Source: Methylohalomonas sp034521715
GTDB lineage: Bacteria; Pseudomonadota; Gammaproteobacteria; Methylohalomonadales; Methylohalomonadaceae
Assembly (NCBI GenBank): GCA_034521715.1
Contig: JAXHLY010000004.1
Span: forward strand, 186,001 to 250,000
Direction: 5' to 3'
Length of the DNA: 64,000 nt
The position numbers were made by a program, and so were the translations under genes. The notes beneath the pieces are model-generated. The model did no database searches. It saw only the letters and a list, made by a program, of their open reading frames with translations, and was not told the origin of the DNA. Shown in pieces: positions 19,004-30,493 of this stretch. The stretch's first letter is position 1, and each line of letters opens with the position of its first letter.

Positions 19004-20337
19004 TCCCCCGGCAAAATCTCGTCGAATATCTGCCTGATGCCGTCCGCTATTGTCAGGTAATCCTCCAGCAGAATTCTTGCCGCTTCCTCATCCGTTTCGC
19101 CCCGGTAATCCATCGCCCGTGCCAGTGAAACCAGCCCCGTTGCCTCGCGCGATATCGTGCTGATCGGTTTCATGTCGAATACGCGCAGGCGGCCTTCCAT
19201 GCGTTTCAGAAAATCGTACCCCTCCAGCAACTGCTTGCAATGTCCCTGGCTCAGCAAGTCATGCTGGTGCAGCAATTGCAGTGCCCGGCGTGTGCTTGCC
19301 GTTCTCAATCCCGGCTCGGCGGCGCCGTGAGCCAGCTGCAGAAAGTGGCTGATGAAATCAATATCCATGACGCCGCCACGGCCGCGCTTGAGTTCATAGC
19401 GCCCGGCAGGCTTGCCCAGTTCGTTCTCGACACGCAGCCGCATGGCGCGAACTTCACGGCGCAAGGCATCCTGGTCGTATTCCGCGTAGATATGGGTGCT
19501 GACCCTGTCCAGCGCCCGCGCCGCCAGGCCGCTGCCATCGACTACCGGCCGGCAACGGGTCATGAGCTGGCGTTGCCAGATATCACGTTCAGCACTGTGA
19601 TACTCCTCGAACGCAGTATCCGATGTGATCAGCACGCCGGCGGCCCCATGCGGACGCAGCCGCATATCCACGTCATAAAGACTGCCGGCGGGCGCGGCCA
19701 TGGCAATACCGCGCAGCAATGCCCGGATAAGCCGTAGGCCTGGCTCAAATATCGCCGTTGATTCGCCGGGGTAAAGAAAGATCAAATCCAGGTCGGAACC
19801 GAAATTCATTTCGTATCCCGCCATTCTGCCCATACCGAGCACCCCGATCTCATCCTCCATATCCTGTGCAAACCTGTTGCTGTATATGCGCAGTGCCACC
19901 GCCAGCGTAGCCTCCGCCAGCGTGGTCAGGCTTTCTTCAACACCGGCCTGATCAATCGACTGCTGCAGTTCGGCCACCAGGATCCGGAGCATGATTTCGT
20001 TTTTGGCGATTCGCAGCGATTCCAGCGCCTGTTCCGTCTCCTGTTCGACATCGACCGAGCTGATATGCCGGTTGATGAAATCGGCCTCCAGAAGCGAGAC
20101 ATCATTGCTGTCGAACACATCCGCAATTGCCGGACCGCGGAAGAATATAAAGCGGGTAAAATACCAGCTTGCACCGAACACCCGTGTGAGCAGTGCCAGG
20201 TTCTCCGGCATTCTGCCCCAGCCCTGCTGTTCACAGAGATCCAGCCAGCGTTCCAGGCTCGAAGCGGCTGAATCCTGGTGCCAGGCCTCGGCAAGCGCCT
20301 GCCGGGTATGCGTATCAAGATGATGTGCCAGTGCCAT
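18982..20337 (-). CDS. glnE: GlnE-type adenylyltransferase, second half
   Basis: This 451-residue ORF carries the second nucleotidyltransferase module of glutamine synthetase adenylyltransferase/deadenylylase: MNFGSDLDLIFLY with the metal-binding Asp pair, LYDVDMRLRPHGAAGVLITS and GRYELKRGRGGVMDIDFISHFLQL, ending in a four-helix region. It begins with ATG 20337, 14 bases after the stop of the first half, in a different frame. Either the protein is truly split into two chains or a single indel near 20350 separates them. The last residues (EIVNRES) come from the heptamer array, so the array has moved the stop codon. Confidence 0.8.
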   Translation of the reverse strand: MALAHHLDTHTRQALAEAWHQDSAASSLERWLDLCEQQGWGRMPENLALLTRVFGASWYFTRFIFFRGPAIADVFDSNDVSLLEADFINRHISSVDVEQETEQALESLRIAKNEIMLRILVAELQQSIDQAGVEESLTTLAEATLAVALRIYSNRFAQDMEDEIGVLGMGRMAGYEMNFGSDLDLIFLYPGESTAIFEPGLRLIRALLRGIAMAAPAGSLYDVDMRLRPHGAAGVLITSDTAFEEYHSAERDIWQRQLMTRCRPVVDGSGLAARALDRVSTHIYAEYDQDALRREVRAMRLRVENELGKPAGRYELKRGRGGVMDIDFISHFLQLAHGAAEPGLRTASTRRALQLLHQHDLLSQGHCKQLLEGYDFLKRMEGRLRVFDMKPISTISREATGLVSLARAMDYRGETDEEAARILLEDYLTIADGIRQIFDEILPGEIVNRES

Positions 20338-20351
20338 TAAAGCCTGTCCTG

Positions 20352-21648
20352 TTATTCGTCCGGCAGTATGCGCTCAAAACAGTTGCGTGCCATGGCCTGG
20401 TGCTCCATCAGGCTGTCCTCGAAATCCGTCAGCGCATCCGCCTTTTCATCATCGAACCCCAGCGAACGTGCAAGCATGCGGCGTTGCGCCTTGTCGTCCG
20501 GCAGATCATGCACCTGACGTTCATCGATCATCTGCAGCCGGTTTTCGAGCCGGCGCAGAAAAAGATAACTGCGTTCTATAGCCTCGGCTTCACTGGCATC
20601 GACGAAACCTTCTTCCTTGAGGGCGTTGAGTGCGCGCAGGGTATTGGTCGTACGCAGTGCTTCATGGCCGGCACCATTGACGATTTGCAGCATCTGAACG
20701 AAAAACTCGATATCACGGATGCCGCCCTCACCCACCTTGACATTCCACGTGCCGGCACGACGTCGATGGGAGGCCATATCGGATTTAATCTGCAGGAATC
20801 GATCAAGATCGGATGCCGATAACGACCGGCTGAATATGAACGGCTGCAGTCGCTGCAGCAAATCCTCGCCTATAATATTGGTACCGGCAACAATCCTGCC
20901 CCGCAGCCAGGCAAAACGTTCCCAGCTTTCAGAGTTGCCTTCATAATACTGTTCGGTTTCATCGATGGACATCGCCAGCGGCCCGCTGCGCCCCCAGGGT
21001 CTGAGCTTGAGGTCAACCCGATACAGAAAACCGTCGGCTGTTTTTTTCTCCAGGGTGCTGCTCAGGCGACGGATACTGTCAACCACATGCTTCTGGTAAT
21101 CATCTGGATCAGAAGCAAAATCCTCGCGGTTCTGGGTGACGAAGATGAGATCGATATCAGAACTGAAATTCAGTTCCGCCGCCCCCAGTTTCCCCAGACC
21201 AAACACACACAGCGGCAGGTCGTCATAATCTTCGGTAACAAACCTGAGACTGTAATCAAGCACCCGTTCGGCCAGGATCGTCAGTCCCGTGAGTACGCCG
21301 GAGTAAATCTTCATCCGTGCAGCTCAAATCCAGGCGCGTCAGGCGCAGCAGTTCGCGGTACTTGTGGTGGCGCAGGCCGGTAAAATCACTGACCGGTTCG
21401 CGGGCAATATCCTGCGCGGGTGAATACCTGAAATCATCAATAAAACTGCCATGACTGCACAGGTACTGAAACAGGAAACCGGATATGCCGATAACCGCGA
21501 TCAGATCGGCCAGGCCTTCGGGTGGTAACGCCTCGGTACGATCACGCAGATCCGCATCCGACTGCAACTGTTCATACCGCAGTGCCGTCGCCTCCGGATC
21601 CGGCGATCGCGCGATAAGCCCGTCCAGTGTCGGCGCTTTCTGCCCCAT
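20352..21648 (-). CDS. glnE: GlnE-type adenylyltransferase, first half (one frameshift)
   Basis: Encodes the N-terminal module: FLFQYLCSHGSFIDDF and LRHHKYRELLRLTRLDL, then, after a frame change near 21300, GVLTGLTILAERVLDYSLRF, CVFGLGKLGAAELNFSSDIDLIFV, LYRVDLKLRPWGRSGPLAM and KVGEGGIRDIEFFVQMLQIVNG. GlnE adenylylates and de-adenylylates glutamine synthetase in response to PII and glutamine. The ORF stops at 20352 just before the second half. Together the halves would give about 880 residues, near the family length of about 950. The gene follows thiC, 55 bases after its stop on the same strand. Confidence 0.8.
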
Positions 21649-21703
21649 TCCCTGCTCCCTTTATGCTTGACGCTGCAGGCGCCGCCGGTACCGCGCCGCC
21701 GCC

Positions 21704-23583
<1,880 letters not shown>

Positions 23584-23635
23584 AACTAACCTCTTCGCTG
23601 AAACAGCGGCTGGCGCCCCCAGGGGTGGAGAGGTG

Positions 23636-23770
23636 CGGGCTTCCCTACGCCGGTACTAACCGGATCAGGTCCAAGGGTCTCTCTCAGTCCAGCCATCAAA
23701 TTGCTGCGCAATTTGATGGTTTTACCACTAAATCGCAGTGCGATTTAGTGGCTGGACACCCCCAGCTGCA
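23636..23770 (-). promoter_or_regulatory. TPP riboswitch with an enlarged P3 arm
   Basis: On the minus strand the leader has the THI-box core: GGGGGTG, CTGAGAGAGACC, CCTGATCCGGTTAGTACC and GGCGTAGGGAAG, in order and close to thiC. The P3 arm closes with CCAGCC/GGCTGG and holds two extra perfect hairpins (23695-23718 region and 23726-23749 region) in place of the usual short loop. The hairpin pairs are ATCAAATTGC/GCAATTTGAT and ACTAAATCGC/GCGATTTAGT. Confidence 0.9.
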
Positions 23771-23944
23771 CTGTAAAATGAATGTGACAAAATCCAGTAA
23801 TTATAACCGGACCATGATTGGGAACGGTCACAATCTGCCTGATACTATATAATAACAAGCCTGTCCGCCGGGATAACAGCTGGCGGCGATAGCAAAACCG
23901 GGCGCTGCCCGGCCAATATCCGACAATTCCGATAGCTGAGCCCG

Positions 23945-24599
23945 ATGGATTTCGAAAAAGCCCGTTATAACATGATTGAACAGCAGGTCCGTACCTGGGA
24001 AGGTGCTGGACCAGGATGTGCTGGACCTGCTGGCCGACGTTCACCGCGAGGATTTCATGCCCGCGGCCTACCGGCGGGTCGCGCTGGCCGATGTCGGTAT
24101 CCCCATCGGCCACGGCGAGATTACCATGACACCGAAGGCGGAGGCGCGACTGTTACAAAGCCTGTTGCTTGACGCAACCGACAAGGTGCTGGAAATCGGC
24201 ACCGGCTGTGGCTATCTGACAGCATTACTCGGTCGCTCGGCGCAATCTGTCATCAGTGTCGATATCCATGAGGACTTTACCCGCACGGCCGGCGGGCGGC
24301 TGGCCGAACATGGCATCCACAATGTCCGGCTCGAAACCGGAGACGCGGTCAACGGCTGGCCGGGACAGGCGCCCTATGATGCAATTGCCGTTACCGGTTC
24401 AGTGCCCGTTCTGACCGAGTCATTCCAGTCACAGCTTGCTGTCGGCGGCCGACTGTTTGTCATAGTGGGGGAATCACCGGTAATGGAGGCGCGCCTGATC
24501 ACCCGCATCGGGGAGCGTGAATGGTCCAGTGAGAGCCTGTTCGAGACCGATCTGCCACCGCTCGTCGGCGCGCCGCGCCGGCAACATTTCACGCTTTGA
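23945..24599 (+). CDS. PIMT-like methyltransferase near tolC (one frameshift)
   Basis: A class I methyltransferase of the protein-L-isoaspartate methyltransferase family. It starts MDFEKARYNMIEQQVRTWE, loses frame at an extra G near 24001, then continues VLDQDVLDLLADVHREDFMP, MTPKAEARLLQSLLLDATDKVLEIGTGCGYLTALL and GDAVNGWPGQAPYDAIAVTGSVP. The SAM motif EIGTGCGY is intact. This version lies next to rhodanese and tolC in many gammaproteobacteria and is distinct from the Pcm beside surE. Its target is not established; the context suggests a role linked to the outer-membrane export genes that follow. Confidence 0.85.
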
Positions 24600-24606
24600 G
24601 AGAATC

Positions 24607-24924
24607 ATGGAAAGCATCCGTCCCGAAACCCTGAATGAAAAACTCAGTAACGGCGAATCACCGATATTGCTTGATGTCCGCGAAGAATGGGAATTCGAAA
24701 TCTGCAATATCGAGGGCTCCAGGCATGTACCCATGAGCCAGGTTGTCAGTGCCACGGAATCACTGGACAAGGACACGGAAACCGTCGTGATCTGCCATCA
24801 CGGCAATCGCAGCCAGCAGGTGGCACAGTATCTGGAAAGCCTGGGCTTCAGCCGCATTATCAACCTGGAGGGCGGTATCGACGCCTGGGCCAAGAACATC
24901 GATCCGGACATGGAGCAGTACTGA
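24607..24924 (+). CDS. Rhodanese-like sulfurtransferase
   Basis: A single rhodanese domain of 105 residues. The active-site loop CHHGNRSQQVA has the catalytic Cys near residue 64, preceded by LLDVREEWEFEICNIEGSRHVPMSQV, which is typical of the fold. Such proteins transfer sulfane sulfur; the acceptor is unknown. It starts 7 bases after the PIMT-like gene and probably shares its transcript. A short inverted repeat (CCGCCCG/CGGGCGG) follows its stop. Confidence 0.9.
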   Translation: MESIRPETLNEKLSNGESPILLDVREEWEFEICNIEGSRHVPMSQVVSATESLDKDTETVVICHHGNRSQQVAQYLESLGFSRIINLEGGIDAWAKNIDPDMEQY

Positions 24925-25054
24925 CCGCCCGGCGGTCGGATCGGGCGGGCGGATTGCTGAACTGCACCCTTGCAATGACACGCAAATTCGCACAGCCGGC
25001 CCGGCACATGGCCATTCAATCACACCTTAACCCGGACGGAATCCTGTAACAGTC

Positions 25055-26359
25055 ATGTACCGACAGACAATACTCCTGCTGACCATTGTTGGCTGCAACC
25101 ATGCGGCCACTGCCGCCGACCTGCTCGATATCTACTCCATGGCCGAAACTTCCGACCCGAGCTTTCAGGAGGCGCGGGCCAATTTCGAGGCAACGCTGGA
25201 GACAAAGCCGCAGGCCCGGGCGCAACTGCTGCCACAGCTCAACCTGAGCCTGCACCAGGAAAGTAACACCCAGGACATCAAGACCACTGGCCCCAGTTCG
25301 ACGGTTGACTTCACTTCCCGCGGCTTCAACCTGGATCTGCGCCAGCCGATATTCCGCGCCCCGGCATATCTGCAGTACCAGCAATCCGACAGCATCATCA
25401 ACCAGGCCGAGGCCGAATTACAGGCCGCGCGCCAGGATCTCGCCATCCGCGTGGCCGAGGCCTATTTCGATGTCCTGGCGGCCGAGGACAACCTGACCTT
25501 CGCCCGCGCCGAAAAACGCTCGCTGGAACAGCAGCTGGAACAGGCCGAACAGCGGTTCGAGGTCGGCCTGACCGCCATCACCGACATCCAGGAAGCCCGG
25601 GCCGGTTATGACCGCGCCACCGCGCAGGTCATCGAGGCCGAAAATGCCGTCGACAATGCCCGCGAGACATTGCGCGAAATCACCGGTGAATATGTCACCA
25701 ATGTAGCGAGGCTCAGCGAAGAGGTCCCGCTGGTCAAACCCAATCCTGACGATATTGATGCCTGGACCAGCCGTTCACTGGAACAGAACCTGGCCGTTAT
25801 CGCTGCGCAACACGGTCTGGAAACGGCCGATCAGGAAATCGACATACAAAAGGCCGAACACTTGCCGACACTGGATCTGGTAGCAGGCAGAAACTATGAA
25901 AGCTCCGGTGGTTTTTTCGGAAGTCGTCAAATCAGAACCGATGCCGTCGGCGTGGAACTGAACATGCCCCTGTTTCAGGGTGGTGCCGTAACGTCGCGTA
26001 CCCGCGAGGCCCGCAAGCAATACGACGCCACACTGCAACGGTTGCATTTGCGTCAGCGCAGCGCACAAAGCCAGACCCGGCAGTCCTACCTGGGTGTCAT
26101 TTCCGGTATCAGCCGCATCAAGGCACTGGAACAGGCCGTGGTTTCCAGTGAAACGGCACTGGAGGCGACCAATGCCGGCTTCGACGTCGGTACGCGCACG
26201 GCAGTTGACGTGGTGGCCGCGGAACGCGCCCTGTCGGATGCCAGGCGCAACCTGGCCCGTGCCCGTTACGATTACATTGTCGATTCACTGCGACTGAAAC
26301 AGGCTGCCGGTATTCTGGGCAATCAGGACCTGGCGCTGGTCAATCGCTGGCTGCAATAA
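25055..26359 (+). CDS. tolC: TolC-family outer-membrane efflux protein
   Basis: The 434-residue protein has an N-terminal signal (MYRQTILLLTIVGCNHAATAA) and then the two OEP repeats. Features are DLLDIYSMAETSDPSFQEARANFEA, FDVLAAEDNLTFARAEKRSLEQQLEQAEQRFEVGLTAITDIQEARAGYD, and the second repeat SSETALEATNAGFDVGTRTAVDVVAAERALSDARRNLARARYDYIVDSLRLKQAAGIL. It forms the trimeric outer-membrane channel used by type I secretion and drug efflux pumps. The inner-membrane partners are not in this window. Length matches TolC. Confidence 0.92.
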   Translation: MYRQTILLLTIVGCNHAATAADLLDIYSMAETSDPSFQEARANFEATLETKPQARAQLLPQLNLSLHQESNTQDIKTTGPSSTVDFTSRGFNLDLRQPIFRAPAYLQYQQSDSIINQAEAELQAARQDLAIRVAEAYFDVLAAEDNLTFARAEKRSLEQQLEQAEQRFEVGLTAITDIQEARAGYDRATAQVIEAENAVDNARETLREITGEYVTNVARLSEEVPLVKPNPDDIDAWTSRSLEQNLAVIAAQHGLETADQEIDIQKAEHLPTLDLVAGRNYESSGGFFGSRQIRTDAVGVELNMPLFQGGAVTSRTREARKQYDATLQRLHLRQRSAQSQTRQSYLGVISGISRIKALEQAVVSSETALEATNAGFDVGTRTAVDVVAAERALSDARRNLARARYDYIVDSLRLKQAAGILGNQDLALVNRWLQ

Positions 26360-26372
26360 ACGCGGCCGCAGC

Positions 26373-26396
26373 TTGCCGGCCATGCGTCGCCGGCAA
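26373..26396 (+). terminator. Hairpin after tolC
   Basis: An 8-bp stem TTGCCGGC/GCCGGCAA with an 8-base loop begins 13 bases after the tolC stop. The following bases (CTCTAATC) are only weakly T-rich, so termination is plausible but not certain. Confidence 0.45.
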
Positions 26397-26429
26397 CTCT
26401 AATCATAATAAATACATCCGGGGAAAGAG

Positions 26430-27014
26430 ATGAATACTGCTGATACCAGAACCCAAGGCCTGTGTCATGCCGGCGACAGTTTGTTACTAATCGTCGACGT
26501 ACAGGAAAAGCTGACTGCGGTAATGCCTGACAAGGTTGTGAACAGGCTCAGGCGCAATGCCGGCATGCTGCTACAAACCGCGGGCATGCTCGACATTCCG
26601 GTCATCGCCACGGAACAGTACCCCAGGGGACTCGGCAAACTCGAAGAGGCACTGACGTCGTTATTGCCCCAGGGCAGTTCCCTTTACGAAAAGACCGGCT
26701 TTTCGTGCCTGGCGGCGGAGGGATTGTCCGGCCGGCTGGCGGACAGCGGCCGTAAGCAGGTCATCCTGGCCGGTGTTGAAGCGCACATCTGCGTAGTGCA
26801 GTCAGCACTGGAACTGAAGGCGCAGGGTTACGAGGTATTCGTGGTCGGTGATGCGGTCTGTTCGCGCAATCGTGAAAACTATGAAAACTCCCTGCAGCGA
26901 CTCCGCCACGCAGGTATCAACGTAATAGACACCGAGTCCGTATTGTTTGAATGGGTGCGTGATTCAAAAAACGAACACTTCAAGACAGTATCCGGCCTCG
27001 TCCAGGGCGGCTAG
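26430..27014 (+). CDS. Isochorismatase-family cysteine hydrolase
   Basis: The 194-residue protein is close to the YcaC-type group. The catalytic triad is visible: Asp in LLLIVDVQEKL, Lys in YEKTGFSC and Cys in LAGVEAHICVVQSA. A GGGGAAAGAG Shine-Dalgarno precedes ATG 26430. The physiological substrate of this group is unknown. It converges with a small membrane-protein gene and is not clearly linked to tolC. Confidence 0.85.
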   Translation: MNTADTRTQGLCHAGDSLLLIVDVQEKLTAVMPDKVVNRLRRNAGMLLQTAGMLDIPVIATEQYPRGLGKLEEALTSLLPQGSSLYEKTGFSCLAAEGLSGRLADSGRKQVILAGVEAHICVVQSALELKAQGYEVFVVGDAVCSRNRENYENSLQRLRHAGINVIDTESVLFEWVRDSKNEHFKTVSGLVQGG

Positions 27015-27038
27015 GCAGGGCCGCTAAATCGCGTGAAC

Positions 27039-27401
27039 TCAGGCCGGTCGCCGCCACCGGCACAGGCTAACGCCGCCGCCGGCACTCGCCAGCGCCACCA
27101 GTACAAACCCCGGTCCCTGGAACCAGGCGGCCGGGATCAGCTGGCCGGCCAGGTACATCAGGCCCGCTGCCAGCATCATGCCGGCGATCCAGTCCCTCGA
27201 TGCCGATGACAGGGCCAGGGCAATGACCGCCGGGATCATCAGCATAACGGCCAGCGGGCTGCTGCCCGCATCCTGCAGCTGATACAGGATCAGTCCGAGC
27301 CACAGGCAGGCCGCCACCAGCGCCAGCTGAACCAGCAACAGACGGCTGACTCCAGGCTGAAGGCACAGGCTTGCAAGACAGGCATTGAATTTTTTCTGCA
27401 T
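27039..27401 (-). CDS. Small four-helix membrane protein
   Basis: A 120-residue product of unknown function with four hydrophobic segments (about residues 18-42, 48-66, 70-88 and 92-110) and a basic C-terminus (CRWRRPA). I do not recognise a family. It lies upstream of nothing obvious on its strand; the next minus-strand gene is the hybrid kinase, whose stop is downstream only on the other side (27587). Coding potential is suggested by the clean helical pattern and GC-rich third positions, but evidence is modest. Confidence 0.5.
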   Translation of the reverse strand: MQKKFNACLASLCLQPGVSRLLLVQLALVAACLWLGLILYQLQDAGSSPLAVMLMIPAVIALALSSASRDWIAGMMLAAGLMYLAGQLIPAAWFQGPGFVLVALASAGGGVSLCRWRRPA

Positions 27402-27586
27402 GATTCCGGATCCCGACTGCGAAGACTGAAACTGTTATCGCAAGCCGCATGCCAGGATGGCCGGCACAACACGCAAAAAAACAATCGTTCTGTTTCAATA
27501 ACATAGAAAATACAAACGGTGACCCGGAGGGATCGGGACAGGGAACGGCCGGTTCTGCTGTCGCTGGCCGGCGACAGGGCGGCGTC

Positions 27587-30119
27587 CTAGTCACCCAGTT
27601 GCGCGCGGATGGTTTCTATTAATACTGACTTTTTAATCGGTTTGCTCATATGATGATTGCAGCCTGCCGCCAGGCATTTATCGATCTCTTCTTTAATGGC
27701 ATGTGCGGTCAGGGCGATGATCGGCACCGGCGGCAGTGAGCGCTCGGCTTCCAGGGCGCGGATCCGGCGGGTAGCCTCATGGCCATCCATTACCGGCATC
27801 TGTACATCCATCAGCACGAGGTCATATTCACCGCCGGCATAGCGTTCGACCGCCTGCTCACCGTTCTCGGCCTCGTCGACGGTCACCTGCAGGGGTTTCA
27901 GATAGGCCTGCACCAGCAGCCTGTTGTCGGCATTGTCCTCCACCAGCAACAGGCGCTTACCACTGAGCGCCGATCCTGCGGCATCCACGCCGGCTGCCGG
28001 TGCCTGTTCCCGGGCCCCCTCCCCGCCGAGCAGGTTCCTGATTACCTCGATGAGTTCTGACCGCTTCAGCGGCTTGACCAGGTAACCGCCCAGCCCCAGC
28101 GACTTGATCCGCGGCATGTCATCATTCAAATCGGCCGAGCTCAGCATCAGTATCGTATTGACCCGGTGCCCTGCCTGCTGCAGGGCGGTGACAACCTCGA
28201 TACCATCTTCTCCGGCATATGCCGGTCGAGCAGGATCAGATCATAGCGCTGTGGATGCCCGGTCAATTCACTGAGCGCCGATTGTCCGTCAGCCAGTTCG
28301 CTGATTGCCGCACCCGTATGTGCCAGGGCGGTGCGCAGTATCAGGCGATTGGTGGCATTATCGTCAACGATCAGTATATGGCGCCCACTGAGATCGATTA
28401 CCGGTGCGGGCCGCTTGCGTTCCGCCCGCTCTGTTTCCGGCAGCCTGACAGTAAAGGCAAACGTGCTGCCCTGCCCTTCAATACTTTCCACCCAGATCTT
28501 GCCGCCCATCAATTCGACAAGCCGCCGGCAAATGGTCAGGCCAAGACCGGTGCCGCCATACCTGCGGGTAGTCGATGAATCGACCTGGGTAAAGCTGGCA
28601 AAAATGGCATCACATTTCTCCGGCGGTATGCCGATCCCCGTATCCTCCACGCTGAACTTCAGCTGTTCCTTGCCATTGCGGCTGTTCGCGACATGCATGT
28701 GGATCTGACCCTGTTCGGTGAACTTCAGGGCATTGCTGATCAGATTGAGTACTATTTGCCGCAAACGCGAAGGATCGCCTATGCGTGCGAGATGGACATC
28801 GGGATCGATGCGGAAATTCAGTTCTATCCCCTTATCGGCAGCTTTCAGGGCATAGATATCGGTCGCTTCTTCGAGCAGCTCTTCGAGATCGAAAGGTATT
28901 TCCTCCAGCACCAGCTGTCTGGCCTCGATCTTCGACAGGTCGAGAATATCGTTAACCAGGCTGAGCAGGGCCTCGCCGGCATTGCGAAAAACATTAATGT
29001 ATTTCTGTTGCTCCGATGTCAGTTTCGTTTCGGACAGCAACTCCGACATGCCGATGATGGCATTAAGCGGTGTTCTGATTTCGTGACTCATGCTCGCCAG
29101 GAACTCGGATTTCACGCGCGAGGCTTCCAGTGCCTGATCACGCGCCTCGGCCAGTTCGTATGTCTGTTCCTCCACCTTGCGTTCGATGACTTCATTGCGC
29201 TGACGGAGTTCACGGGCCTGTATTTCCTTGCTGCGCACCAGGGCGACCATTAACAGGGTAACGCCGATACCGATAAGCAGTGCGGTAAAGATCAACGCCC
29301 GGTTCACTTCCTGCCAGTAAAGCGGCCGGGCAAGGCTGACACGCACGGAATAGGCGGGCCGCTGGAACTGTGTATCGCGTTCAAATGTTTCAAGCCGCCA
29401 GGCGCTTTCACTCGCCGGCTGCTGGTGATAAACAAGCTGACGCCCCAGCAGCCCTGTTGTCTCTACATAAAGCCTGGCCGCTGCCTGATCCACCAGGCTC
29501 CGATCTTCGGCCAGCTTTGCCGGATCGATTTGCAGGGCGGCCATGCGCGGCTGACTGTCGCTGTTCGCCGGCAATAGCAGAAGCAACCAGAAAGTGTCCG
29601 ATGCCGGGTCTGATACGGGCGCCGACGGCACGACGCTATCATGTTCCATGGCGAGCCTGAATGTAGGGGATACAGCGGATCGGTGAAGAGATTGTTAATG
29701 GCCACATCAGTATCACCGCGGCCGCCATGCTGATGGGAGATCCCGAACCGGCCCGTGGCGAGTGTCTCATGCGATGCCGGTTCGGAGACAAAACCGGCGG
29801 TAATAAAGTTATGTCGCTGCATCAACTCGTCTATGAACCAGCTGAACTGCTGTTGCGACAGGGCGGTGTTGGTCTGTATCAGTGCCGCCATGCTGAGCAG
29901 CGCCTCCTCGGCGGCGATAAGGCGCTGGTTGACGGTTTCGCTGAACGACATCGATTCCAGCACATATTCACGCCGCTGGTTACCGAGCTCAGTGTGCCAG
30001 GCAAGCTGAAACAGAATGAACGTGAAAGTCAGTCCGAGGATAACCGGCACAAGGTAAAGCAATAAACGCCGCCAGACCTGGTCAGGGCCACGCTGTGTAT
30101 CCACGGCTGCTCCGGTCAC
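27587..30119 (-). CDS. CHASE-type hybrid histidine kinase with two receiver domains (two frameshifts)
   Basis: A membrane sensor of about 840 residues. One N-terminal helix is followed by a CHASE-like periplasmic domain (NQRLIAAEEALLSMAALIQ), then a second helix (ALIFTALLIGIGVTLLMVALV) and a coiled coil. HisKA carries the phospho-His in SHEIRTPLNAIIGMSELL; HATPase has NLISNALKFTEQG and DTGIGIPPEK. Two receivers follow: HILIVDDNATNRLIL with LLDRHMPEK, and RLLLVEDNADNRLL with VLMDVQMPVMDG. Frame changes occur near 29650 and 28195. Its stop-start neighbours are an Hpt gene and a sigma54 activator, forming a complete phosphorelay. Confidence 0.88.
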
Positions 30120-30146
30120 GGCTGAAAGGCCCCTTGTGTCAGCGGA

Positions 30147-30449
30147 TTATTGATAAACTACCTCGACATTGCCCAGGTAATCCTGCAGGGAAGCAATCAG
30201 CGCCTGGATGGCCGCACTGTCCTGCTCCCTGGCGGCGGATTCCAGGCCGGCTCCTATATCGGATATTCTGCTGAAGCCGTAGCCGCCACCAACACCTTTC
30301 AGGCTATGGCCTATCGACTGTATGGTCGCAAACTCCCGTGTATTCAGCGCCTCGGTCATGGCCTGCACATCCTTATGGCGATTCTCCAGGAAGCCCGGAA
30401 TCAGCGCTTCCAGATCCGGATCGACTGTTACAGTGACCTTGTTATTCAT
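30147..30449 (-). CDS. Hpt phosphotransfer protein
   Basis: A 100-residue stand-alone histidine phosphotransfer domain. The motif AIQ/TIQSIGHSLKGVGGGYGFSRISDIGAGLE carries the conserved phosphorylatable His near residue 48. It starts 44 bases after the response-regulator stop and ends 27 bases before the kinase start, so it should shuttle phosphate between the hybrid kinase's receivers and the sigma54 activator. Confidence 0.88.
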   Translation of the reverse strand: MNNKVTVTVDPDLEALIPGFLENRHKDVQAMTEALNTREFATIQSIGHSLKGVGGGYGFSRISDIGAGLESAAREQDSAAIQALIASLQDYLGNVEVVYQ

Positions 30450-30493
30450 TATTATCCCCTGATGAATGGTGTGATGCAGTGCCCTCGTTCAGT

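Noticed and set aside
18845..19060. ORF of FTIHDSR repeats
   Set aside because: It is the open strand of a GATTCAC heptamer array, which is open in all three frames by construction.
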